This document shows, one piece after another, positions 1-8,249 of a DNA stretch of 14,795 nt (its first letter is position 1; each line of letters starts with the position of its first letter). Position numbers and translations under genes: made by a program. The DNA is taken from the NCBI GenBank assembly GCA_036939975.1, contig JALLPB010000547.1, forward strand, positions 1-14,795. Direction: 5' to 3'. The notes beneath the pieces are model-generated. The model had not been told where the DNA came from. It was given only the letters and a program-made list of their open reading frames with translations, and did no database searches. This stretch comes from Cyclostephanos tholiformis. Its lineage: Eukaryota > Bacillariophyta > Thalassiosirophyceae > Thalassiosirales > Thalassiosiraceae.

Positions 1-836
1 ATCTCGTCCTCGTCCTCGTTAAGGTGCACCGGACGAGGCAGCCGTCCCGAGAGTAGTATCGTCTGATCGCCGCGCCCGCGCCCCCCCTCCGCTCCGTGGG
101 AGTGCACGACCTCGACGGTGCCATACGATGACAACCCCCCACCACCACCATCACCACAATCGTCGTCGTCGTCGTCATCGTCGTCGTTCTCATCATCCCA
201 CTTGCCGCCGCCGACGGCCGAGCAACGATCGGCGTAACTCAAGGCGCCGGTAACTCGAACGCGAATCCCCCTCGTCGGATATTTCGACATGGGGAATGCC
301 AATCTCAACACGACGACGTTACGATCCTGACACCAGTACAGGGGAAAAATCCTCGTCGTTTTCTTGGTCGACGTCGACGTGGACGATGATATTGGGGGGC
401 ATTCTCCGCCGTTTCGCGTCGCTCTGATCAGCCACGTGTCGCACGTCGTAGGCGATCCAACGGCAGGACGATCGAAGTCGGATGATGGGATATCACTACC
501 GACGCGACCGGCCGTCGATGATGACAACGGTGATGGTGACAGCGACGATGAAGATGACGGTGATAACGATGACGACGACGATGGTGATGACGATGCCGCC
601 GCCGCCGACGACGACGACGACGACGAAAACGAAGATGGTCCTACTCCATCGAGGATCTCGAGTGACGACCCGTCGGGTCCGATGGTCACCCTTCCCGGTC
701 TATCCAGAGACGTTACGCGTGGGGTCGTCATTGACATTTTAGTCGTATCATCCTCGTCGTCATCGTCAGAGGAAGAGGAGGAGGAGGAGGAGGAGTCGCC
801 GTAGTCCATGCGATCCCACTTGGAGTAGTCGACCAT
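1..836 (-). CDS. Acidic Ser/Asp-rich protein with possible CS (p23/NudC-like) domain, partial
   Basis: An open frame of 278 codons starts at ATG 836-834 and stays open to the left edge, so the C-terminus is missing. I read every codon and found no stop. The N-terminus reads MVDYSKWDRMDYGD, followed by long Ser and Asp runs and a PRVTSLDRPGRVTIGPDG stretch. From about residue 163 there is a more structured part, IFPLYWCQDRNVVVLRLAFP (W168), then TRGIRVRVTGALSYADR, and near the edge QTILLSGRLPRPVHLNEDED. The alternating beta-strand pattern with a late acidic turn resembles the CS domain of p23/NudC-type co-chaperones. That assignment is from pattern memory and is tentative. The gene diverges from FANCD2, with 519 bp between the start codons. 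The coding identity is fairly sure because the frame stays open through both low-complexity and structured parts; the function is not known. Confidence 0.68.
   Translation of the reverse strand, partial: MVDYSKWDRMDYGDSSSSSSSSSDDDDEDDTTKMSMTTPRVTSLDRPGRVTIGPDGSSLEILDGVGPSSFSSSSSSSAAAASSSPSSSSSLSPSSSSSLSPSPLSSSTAGRVGSDIPSSDFDRPAVGSPTTCDTWLIRATRNGGECPPISSSTSTSTKKTTRIFPLYWCQDRNVVVLRLAFPMSKYPTRGIRVRVTGALSYADRCSAVGGGKWDDENDDDDDDDDDCGDGGGGGLSSYGTVEVVHSHGAEGGRGRGDQTILLSGRLPRPVHLNEDEDE
150..188. repeat. TCG/GTC triplet repeat
   Basis: A nearly pure GTC/TCG run interrupted by single ATC units. On the minus strand it encodes an Asp run inside the partial acidic gene, between the possible strand segments of its CS-like region. 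Confidence 0.8.
526..627. repeat. GAC/GAT triplet-rich low-complexity tract
   Basis: About 100 bp of GAC, GAT and CGA triplets. On the minus strand it is read as Ser (TCG/TCA) with some Ala, Pro and Leu in the partial left gene. On the plus strand it creates a misleading acidic open frame. Confidence 0.8.
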
Positions 837-1223
837 CGTTACTGATATCTATCGAATCGATTGTGCTAAACAATATTATTAAGTTGTTGTCAGGTTTTGG
901 TGTTTCTTTTTTGCTGTCTTGGTGGTCTGTCCTTAGTCCATCGAATCTGAACCCTATCTAGGTAGAGAGAGTAGGTATCGCATCGTAGTGATTATAAATT
1001 TTTTACATAGAGTAGGTAGGTATAACCTTATTAATGGCGGGAGAGAAAGCGAGCAGGTGCGCCATAAAAAAAAGAGGTGAAAGATATTTTGTTCGGTGAC
1101 TCTCTTGACCCATTGACAATGACCACGCTAGGTAGCGCTCCATAAAATACATGGTAACTCTAACTAATTATCTCCACGAAATAATGCGATCCAGTTATTT
1201 TTTGGTCAAATAATACACAGCGT

Positions 1224-1241
1224 CCAATTACCATTATAAAA
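1224..1241 (+). promoter_or_regulatory. CCAAT plus TATA-like core promoter of FANCD2
   Basis: CCAAT at 1224-1228 is followed by TATAAAA at 1235-1241, about 115 bp before the preferred FANCD2 ATG at 1356. A start of transcription about 25-35 bp downstream would fall near 1265-1275. That would leave the upstream in-frame ATG at 1263 outside the mRNA and favours 1356. The transcription start itself is inferred. Confidence 0.45.
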
Positions 1242-1289
1242 CCCTATGGTATCGGGTGTGAGTTGCATTTTTTGCGTGTTCCACCGCAC

Positions 1290-1295
1290 CACGTG
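1290..1295. promoter_or_regulatory. CACGTG palindrome (E-box/G-box)
   Basis: A perfect CACGTG hexamer, the core bound by bHLH and bZIP factors in many eukaryotes, lies in the likely 5' leader of FANCD2. A single hexamer can occur by chance, so this is only a weak regulatory candidate. Confidence 0.25.
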
Positions 1296-1355
1296 CCGGA
1301 TTCCTCCTTCCCCCCCCTCCCCGCGCGGCCCATTCATACTACCACATACAAGACA

Positions 1356-2410
1356 ATGCCAGTCGAGGATGGCGATGACGTTCATGCCTGCCATCGAAAG
1401 CGCACGACATCGTCGATTCGCGGCGGCGGAGGCATCATCGAGTCGTCGAATTGGGGCTTCGGCGAGGTCCTGGCGGAATGCGGACTAATGGACTTCGCCG
1501 CCGTCATTCCTCCTCCTCCTCCTCCTCCCGAGGCCCTACCGACGTCCTCGTCGTCGATGATGAAGAAGATGATGGACGACGACGACGTCGCGCGACGACG
1601 ACGATTGGGATGCCGACTCGAATCGGGCATGTCGTCGTCGACGATGATATCGTCGTTGGTCGCGTTATTGCGCGAGATGTCGACGAATGGCATCGACCCG
1701 AACAACGAGCGTGTTTTGAGGGACATGGAGGGTGTCGTGCTCGATGGGGGATTCGCGGTCGGCGGATGCGGAGGTCGCGATCGCGGTCCCACCCTCAGGC
1801 GGATGCTACTGCCAATGTACCGAGTCGTTAGGAAGAGGAGGAGGAAGGCCGCCACGCTCTCCCAGGGGTATTTCGACATGTCCCAATTCTCGCAATCGCC
1901 GGACGATATGGGAGGAGGAGGCGACGTAAACGACGACTTAGGAGACGACGAGGGCCGGGGGGGAACGATCAAAATCGCATCGGAATCGTCGTCACTGATC
2001 GGGGCACTATTGGGGGTCGACGCCCTCCAGCCGACTCTACTCGCGGCGCTGTTCGGGAAATTGACGTCCATCGCATCCTCCATTTCGGTCGATGGAGAAA
2101 ACTGCGATGGTCGTACGTCGAACGATACCGAGAGGGCGGACGACGACGACGAGGAGGAGGAAAATAGCGACGTGCCACGTCTCGTGTTATCGAACGTGCG
2201 TTGGCTCGATCACGTCGTCGATCACGTTTCGCTAACCGACTCGTACGTCGAATGCCTCACGGTGCTGTCGTCGAGTAGCGCGACGTGCGATTTTACCAGG
2301 GGGATATTACTCGATGCGCTCGCCGCGTTGCCGGACGTTCTCGGCGATTCATTAACACATAATCGTCGTCGTAATATTCGCGACCGTCCAGGGGGTACCA
2401 ACGGCGGGGA

Positions 2411-2447
<37 letters not shown>

Positions 2448-5400
2448 GAGGGAGGTGGATCGACGGGCTACGACGATGACGAATACGACGAATACGACGA
2501 TCCGATCCTGTCGACGCTGCAACATCTACGCTCTCAGGATCCCAGCCTCCTCGTTCCGTGCCTCGACGCCATCGGGTCGTTGCCCCTGTCGAATGAACGC
2601 CTCGTCTCCGCCACGCGCGACGCGCTCGAGGCATTGGCGAACGTCGATAAATCTGGCCTGCCCGCGCTCACGACGTTCCTGATGACGCGCTGTCCCGTTG
2701 GCGGGGGCGTGGCGATGGAGGTCATCGAGGGGATGAGGAATTTGCCCCTGGGGGGGGAGGACGATGGGTCGTCATCGTCGTCGTCGTCGTCGGCATCGTC
2801 GTGCCTCGTTATCGAATCCCTATCCCGCGGATTCGCCCACCGTCCGGACATGACGTCGGCGTTGCTCAAGTCGGTGAAGGCAACCCCGAAGGACGGCGGA
2901 CGTCATCCCCCGGCGGATATTTGGCTCCTGGCGTGCTGCGCGTTCGCGCCACACAATCGACAGAGGGTCAAGTCCCTTTTCAAATCCAAGGCGAATGCCG
3001 GTGCTTTCACGTCGAGTTTGCTTCGAGAATCCCTGTCCGGTAACGGAGTGGCGCTCACGAGCCTCTTCGGGACGTCCCTGTGCGACCTGGCCGATGGCCT
3101 CCTGCGCTCCCCCTCGTCGTCCGACGCGGTCGGCGGGGGAGGGGGATATGGGGGCGCTAACGAGCTCGGCGTGACCATGTACGAAATACTGTTCGAAATA
3201 TTCCGCGAGCCGATGCAGCGACAGGAAATCGTGGGCAGCTTGGTAACTCACGTCGGATCCGGGGTGAGCGTTAAGTCGTCGGAGGTCGATGCGGCCCTGC
3301 GCGTATTCTGTGGCATCGTGGACACCAAGCGCGCGACGGGGGGGGGCAATGGCAATGGAGAGGATGGCGCCACGGCGCTTCGACCATTCACCCCGTTCCT
3401 GACCAGCATGCTGGATCACTTGCACAACATGACCCCGTCTCAAGTGCGCAGATTGTTCTTGTTGCTATTCGCGGTGGGCGGTAGCGAGGGCGATGGAGAT
3501 GACACGATGGGAGATGCGACGAGAAGGACGGGAGGGACATGTGACGACGTGCATATCGTGATTCGAAAACACCTCTCTCTCGCTCCTTTTGCGATGAAGC
3601 GTATTGTGAGTTGATGCGTGTTGTCGTCATCGAAGATTCATGCACATGCCGCGAACTGATCTATGCTTTTGTATGTGTCTCATTCAACAAGGGAATCATC
3701 GGAACCGTAGCGTACGCGGTGTCCAGATCGTCGCAGCTTCTAGAGAGACAAGCCATCATCGATAGAGAAGCTGATGTGGTTGGATACCTCAATAGCAGCG
3801 CCACCACCGTATCCTCTCCTGTAATAAAGGAGATTACAGATATGATTCACAGCGCATACTCCGGATGCAAACCAACAGGAGGCTCCATTGGAGCTAAGAC
3901 CATCGCAACCAGCTCGTTCGACATAGTGTTTTCAGACGGATCATCTATGGCATTTCTCCTGGACGAGTTATACCGTGCAGTGCGCGGTGGGAAGCTGGCA
4001 AAGCCAATTCTAGAATATATCGACGAAGTTGTCCGCTCCGATTTCGAATATATCTTCGTTGGAGATTTTGTCGACACCGATGATGACAATGTTCAGCATC
4101 GGGGGGCCAAGGGTGACATGCAAATGCTCGATATGGTCCCAACGGAAAGTGCAGATTTGGCTCTTCTGGATGGAACCACTGGAAATACGATCGCCCCCCT
4201 TGGCGAGTTGCGTTTTGGCGAGGCGAGTGATAAAATTTATGTCAAGATACTTCCCCTCCTTTTATCGTGCAACCCCGACGAGAGGGAATTTTGGCCGATT
4301 CAGCTATCTCCAATGCTCCGTTTGATTGCATGTTTGTCGGATGTAGATGCGCTGCTGGGGTGCCCTATCCTTCTACCATCAGCAGCATCATCCGGTATAG
4401 ACTTTGAAGGCTTAGAAAATCCGAAACAGTGCATTGTGACCGCTTCGTATTATTTTTCCACCTGCTGGATTCGCCAGCTGATCAACTCCTTCATATGTGC
4501 AGCCGATGAGTCAGGTTCGCTACCGGGTGCGGCATTGGCTCCGATTACATCCTTCACATCGTCGTCTCAGGAACCCGATTGCATATATATTCAAAAGAAA
4601 GTTGTCGCAAGATTGAGGGCGTTGGTTGAAGTGGAAGAAGAACTTCGCTTTACTTCATCAAAGTGCTACACATTTGCTCCTCCAGGTAAGAATTCTAAAT
4701 TTTTCTCTCATATCGATAAGCAATCTATCGATAGCTGACCTGTAAGAAGGTCTCGATCTCTTGCCACCTCCGAGGGAACTATTCGGAGAGGATTGCAACA
4801 ACGACAATATTGAAAATACAGCCAACATGAACTCTGATGATTTGGTGGCAAAACAAGACAAGAAGACTCTTGTGAAAGCGAAGAATCGTGCTTCCAAGAT
4901 TAAGAAGGCGAAACAGAAATATGAACAAAAGCTCATTCGTCGAGTATTTGATGCTCTGCAACCGTTGGACCCACATGTTTGCCTAGCTCTTGGCTTCGCT
5001 GATCTGAGCGTGGTGGGATCAACAGACACAGAGAGTGGAATTTCGCAGAAGCAAGTCACAACATGTGGCAACGCAGTCACGACTTTGTTGCTGAAACTGT
5101 TCCAAAAGGTCCTTTCGGAGTCATTGTGCGAGAAGAAGGGTATGACGTTCAAGGCGAGGATGGAGGGAAACAGAAATGTTGTTGCGGATGACAGCGGCAA
5201 CCCGTATGCAACACCTGTCGCAAACAAAGCCAGTACTTTTGAGGAAATTGCGTTGGCCCGCGAAAGGCAACAGTCAAAGAACAGCTTTGAATTGCTCGAA
5301 TTTTTTTTAAAGGGAGACGTTTTTGCTAGTGTTCACGAGCATTTGGCAGCAGTTGCCGAGCTCCGATGTGGTACGAACAGGAAGAACAATGATACTGAAA

Positions 5401-6689
5401 TCGAAAGTCTGTTGGTCGACACGGCGCGTTGCCTTTTCAGTTGTGTGAAATCGATTGTTAGTTCTGAGTTATTGACAAGTTCGGTAACTGGTAGAGCATT
5501 CCTTTCATCCATTCTAACGCAAATCAAAGACGGAGATCGAAACAGTTATGACTCGAAGACCAATCATCGCTTGTCAACGGCCACCATGAACAAACTTTTG
5601 GGTTGTATTACCGATAATGTCAATGAAATAGTGACAGGGGCCTGGACTGGCGACTTGGAGTTTGCAATGGACGGAGTTAATTGCATGCAAGCGATTTATG
5701 AATGTTCAAGACGCATCTCGGGCAACGTCGAGGCAAAGGACGGAGGTTGTGACGAATCATCCTCTAGCTTTTCAACAAAGATATCGGTCGCTGCAGATAA
5801 ACTGCTTCGTCAGCACTGGCCTGATGATATAAAGATGAACTCAGAAAATGTGGGACGATTGCTCTCCCTGCTTGTAAAGCACGCTCCGAACCGTATTAGA
5901 ACATTGTCGCATCTAGTTCGTGATGTTCTTGCAGAGGTACCATTCTTGGACAAAGGGAAAGGCGTGACAGTGTTTCCCACCTGTACTAAAGCGACATATG
6001 GATGTTTTCACTCGATAATCCTGGAGTACCTCGGGAAAGAGCTTGTCATGCTTTTTGACTCTCCCTTGGGAAAAACAAAGGATCCCACAGTTGCATCGAC
6101 CGTGCTGGCGTCCATAAAAGATATGATTCTACTTTTACAATCAGTATTTGAAGTAACAAAAGAGTTCGATGCAAAGAAATCCGTGTTACTCCATCAGTTG
6201 AAATTCGGATCCAGATTCATTGAGACGTTCGTCCTAAAAGCAATGCCTTTTTGTCAGATCCACTTTCGTCCACACCAGGACTCGATCATCGACATTATTC
6301 GACTGCTACAGAAGTGTTCGAACCAATTGCATCACATAACGTCGCACGGAAAGAGAGAAAAGGATGCTGGCCTTGCCAAAGAAGCGCCCAGGGCTAAGAA
6401 AGCTCAAGAAATGTTTGTTCACAAGGTTAAGGCCATGCTGAAGAAGAACAGCTGCATGACGGCGATGTGGACTAAAACACTGAAAGAAAAAGACATCGAC
6501 GGCACTACCCTCAAGGATAAGGAAAGTAATATGAAAGAGGATGACGGCGAGGTGGATGAGTATGATGAAGAAGATGATGATGAAGATGAAGGAGAATCGT
6601 CGAACGACGGAGAGGAAGATGATTCAGGTAGTTCCAAATCTGCTGATAGCGAAGATTCGGAAGATGAATACGATACAGATAATGACTAA
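1356..6689 (+). CDS. FANCD2: FANCD2, Fanconi anaemia complementation group D2 protein
   Basis: Three exons: 1356-3605, 3692-4685 and 4750-6689, giving 1727 residues (human protein about 1450). In the Fanconi pathway FANCD2 pairs with FANCI and is monoubiquitinated at stalled forks and interstrand crosslinks in the nucleus. Collinear family matches include SLIGALLGVDALQPTLLAAL, PRLVLSNVRWLDHVVD, QEIVGSLVTHVGSG, VHIVIRKHLSL, the spliced AMKRIGIIGTVAYAV (human YKLIGIIGAV), LLPLLLSC, STCWIRQLINSF, SNQLHHITSHGK and VHKVKAMLKKNSC. Lys748 (codon 3597-3599) aligns with human Lys561, the ubiquitin acceptor. QVRRLFLL (696-703) aligns with the human PIP-like QIRKLFY region but lacks the last aromatic. 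The tail (from about 1678) is acidic, as in animals. The excess length is mainly Asp/Ser/Gly insertions in exon 1. An in-frame ATG at 1263 exists but probably lies at or upstream of the transcription start. Confidence 0.94.
2415..2444. repeat. (GAC)10 microsatellite in FANCD2 exon 1
   Basis: Ten perfect GAC units encode ten Asp residues in a lineage-specific insertion after the conserved LPDVLGDS segment. Length variation between strains would be expected. Confidence 0.9.
2769..2803. repeat. TCG-rich triplet repeat in FANCD2 exon 1
   Basis: A TCG/TCA run interrupted by GCA encodes a Ser-rich loop within the FANCD2 helical-repeat region. Confidence 0.8.
3606..3691 (+). other. FANCD2 intron 1 (86 nt, phase 0)
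   Basis: Donor GTGAGT at 3606 and acceptor CAACAAG ending at 3691. Splicing joins AMKRI to GIIGTVAYAV and restores the conserved ubiquitination-site motif exactly. If retained, it adds Val-Ser and then a stop at 3612-3614. Confidence 0.92.
4686..4749 (+). other. FANCD2 intron 2 (64 nt, phase 1)
   Basis: Donor GTAAGA at 4686 and acceptor GAAGAAG ending at 4749. The split codon G/GT gives Gly and joins TFAPP to GLDLLPPPRE, comparable to the PPLGNFD region of animal FANCD2. The unspliced frame stops at 4736-4738. Confidence 0.88.
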
Positions 6690-7757
6690 ATGTAGTGCCT
6701 CTCAGGTCAGGCGCCAACTCAAGCAGTCAGAGGACTTCACAACCACACAACCTCTCAATATAAATATCTGCAACCCCGAACCGAACCCACGTTATTGAAA
6801 AAGCAAACATCATTACATCAAAATATTTTTTTTCCCCTCTAAATCCCAGTAATTTTTTTTTCGGGAAAGTTTTGGCGGAGGCAACACTCCTTCGTCCCTT
6901 TCCTAGACGTCGTCCATTGGCGTGGGCGGGTGGTTTTTCAAACGTCCAACCCGGCAGTTAAATGAAGGACGGTGGATCCGAATGCCCATAGATAAAAATT
7001 GACGCAAATGATGTGATCTCTTGGCAATAAAGTCGTCTCATATCAGATTAATTCACGACGAAACGTCGATCACCCTTGGGCGAGAGGGCGGACCCTCCGC
7101 TAAGCCTCGCGACCGCGATAATGGTTTTTTTTTTCCCGTGACGCATCCTCCCGTTCTCTTTTTATATTTGGCGGCAGGTCGCGTTCGTCGGGCGATAGAG
7201 CATAAATTTGCTTCGTCGTCATCGTAATCGTCATCCATATCGATCAGGAATAGACGAATCGTTTCACATCCTTTTCTTATATGAGACGGACGACCCGTTC
7301 TTTCTTGTTATCCTATCGTCTAACTCCATATATTATATCATCGGAGAAAAACACCTACCCCTGCCGTCGTCGTCGTCGTTCGTCGTCGTCGCCACACCTT
7401 TTCTTCTTCATCCGCCCACGGAGATAGATTGGAGGGAGAAGTGAATCTTTTCCCGCCAAAACGGAAAAAAAAAATGTCAAGAGAGAGAATGCGTCGATGC
7501 GAAGCGAATCCCTCCAGATCCCTCCCCATACATCTCTGAATACTAGTGTAGTAGGTAGTACTCCATGATGATAACCACACGGTATAATAATTATGGCAAA
7601 ACTCCAATCCATTATTTACTAAAACGAGACGAGATAGAGCCCAAGGGAGCAGGTCAGCCCTTGAGCTACATGACATCATATCATGGGCATGTGCACAGCA
7701 CTAGCAGCAGCGGATGGATCCGCGGGAGGAGGACGAGGAGGAGGACGACGAGGGGGG
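6690..7757. promoter_or_regulatory. Intergenic region: FANCD2 3' end and ChlH promoter/5' leader
   Basis: The 1068 bp between the FANCD2 stop and the ChlH start contain no convincing coding sequence. The left part is AT-rich with T and A runs. CpG-rich composition begins near 7040. Motifs seen are TTTTGGCGG at 6870, TTTGGCGG at 7167, TTTTCCCGCCAAAA at 7448-7461, a TCG triplet run at about 7362-7392, and a TATAATA at 7583-7589 of unknown relevance. No RNA gene was recognised. Confidence 0.6.
7448..7461. promoter_or_regulatory. Perfect palindromic E2F/DP-type site upstream of ChlH
   Basis: TTTTCCCGCCAAAA matches the canonical TTTCCCGCC/TTTSSCGC E2F site on both sides of the core and lies 297 bp before the ChlH ATG. 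Two partial copies of the half-site TTTGGCGG lie at 6871-6878 and 7167-7174. E2F-DP factors are widespread in algae; binding here is inferred. Confidence 0.5.
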
Positions 7758-8215
7758 ATGGGTAGGTCGAGGATCGGGAGCATTGCCGACGTCTCGTCGC
7801 CCTCGCTCTACTGCCTCGCCATCGTCTTCCTCTTCCTTCCCGTTCTCGTCCCTTTCCTGCCATTTGCGTCTCCTACGCTCCCTCCTCCTCCTCCTTCGCT
7901 AACGATGATCGTCTCGTCTCGTCTTCTTCCCCCCTTCTGCCACGGATTCACGATACCCTCGACGATATCGAGGTCGTCATCGTCGTCGTCGTCATCTTGG
8001 CGTTTGTCCCACTCGCGCATACGCAACAACGGCAACGACGACGACGACGACGACGACGAGGCGTCCGATACGTCGTCGACCGTCGCGATTCGTTCCTCCT
8101 CGGCGCCGGGGGGCGGATGCGGTGGAGGCGAATTCGATAACATCGTGGTCGTCGACGTTGGGGACATTCGCCACCTTGACGATGCGACGATGATCGTCGA
8201 CTCCCCCTCGCCCTC

Positions 8216-8249
<34 letters not shown>

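Larger units (their letters stand above)
837..1355. promoter_or_regulatory. Divergent intergenic region between the CS-like gene and FANCD2
   Basis: The 519 bp between two outward-facing start codons must hold both promoters and 5' leaders. The middle is AT-rich, unlike the CpG-rich coding DNA on either side. Visible elements are a TGGCGGGAG motif at 1035-1043 (E2F-like), CCAAT at 1224-1228, TATAAAA at 1235-1241 and a CACGTG palindrome at 1290-1295. No tRNA or other RNA gene was recognised here. Sharing of elements by both genes is inference. Confidence 0.6.

Noticed and set aside
364..804. Plus-strand acidic 146-codon open frame
   Set aside because: It is the complement of the minus-strand gene starting at 836, which has structured segments and stays open over a longer span. 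The Asp/Glu runs are the Ser codons of that gene read on the other strand.
1263..1355. Upstream in-frame ATG for FANCD2
   Set aside because: It lies only about 22 bp after the TATAAAA motif, so is probably at or before the transcription start. The added 31 residues show no family resemblance. ATG 1356 is preferred but not proven.
3606..3691. Reading 1263-3614 and 3611-4738 as two separate overlapping genes, or a frameshift
   Set aside because: Consensus splice sites of matching phase join them and rebuild the conserved FANCD2 acceptor-lysine motif exactly.
7084..7100. Short inverted repeat GAGGG-CGGA-CCCTC overlapping GCGGA-CCC-TCCGC
   Set aside because: Stems are only 5 bp in CG-rich DNA where such matches arise by chance; no RNA gene or terminator context.
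7338..7679. Minus-strand 113-codon frame in the ChlH upstream region
   Set aside because: No recognisable domain, low-complexity Thr/Arg stretch from the TCG repeat, and position in a promoter region.
7683..7757. ATG 25 codons upstream of the chosen ChlH start
   Set aside because: It would place a Gly/Arg-rich hydrophilic extension before the signal peptide. ATG 7758 puts the hydrophobic segment near the N-terminus.
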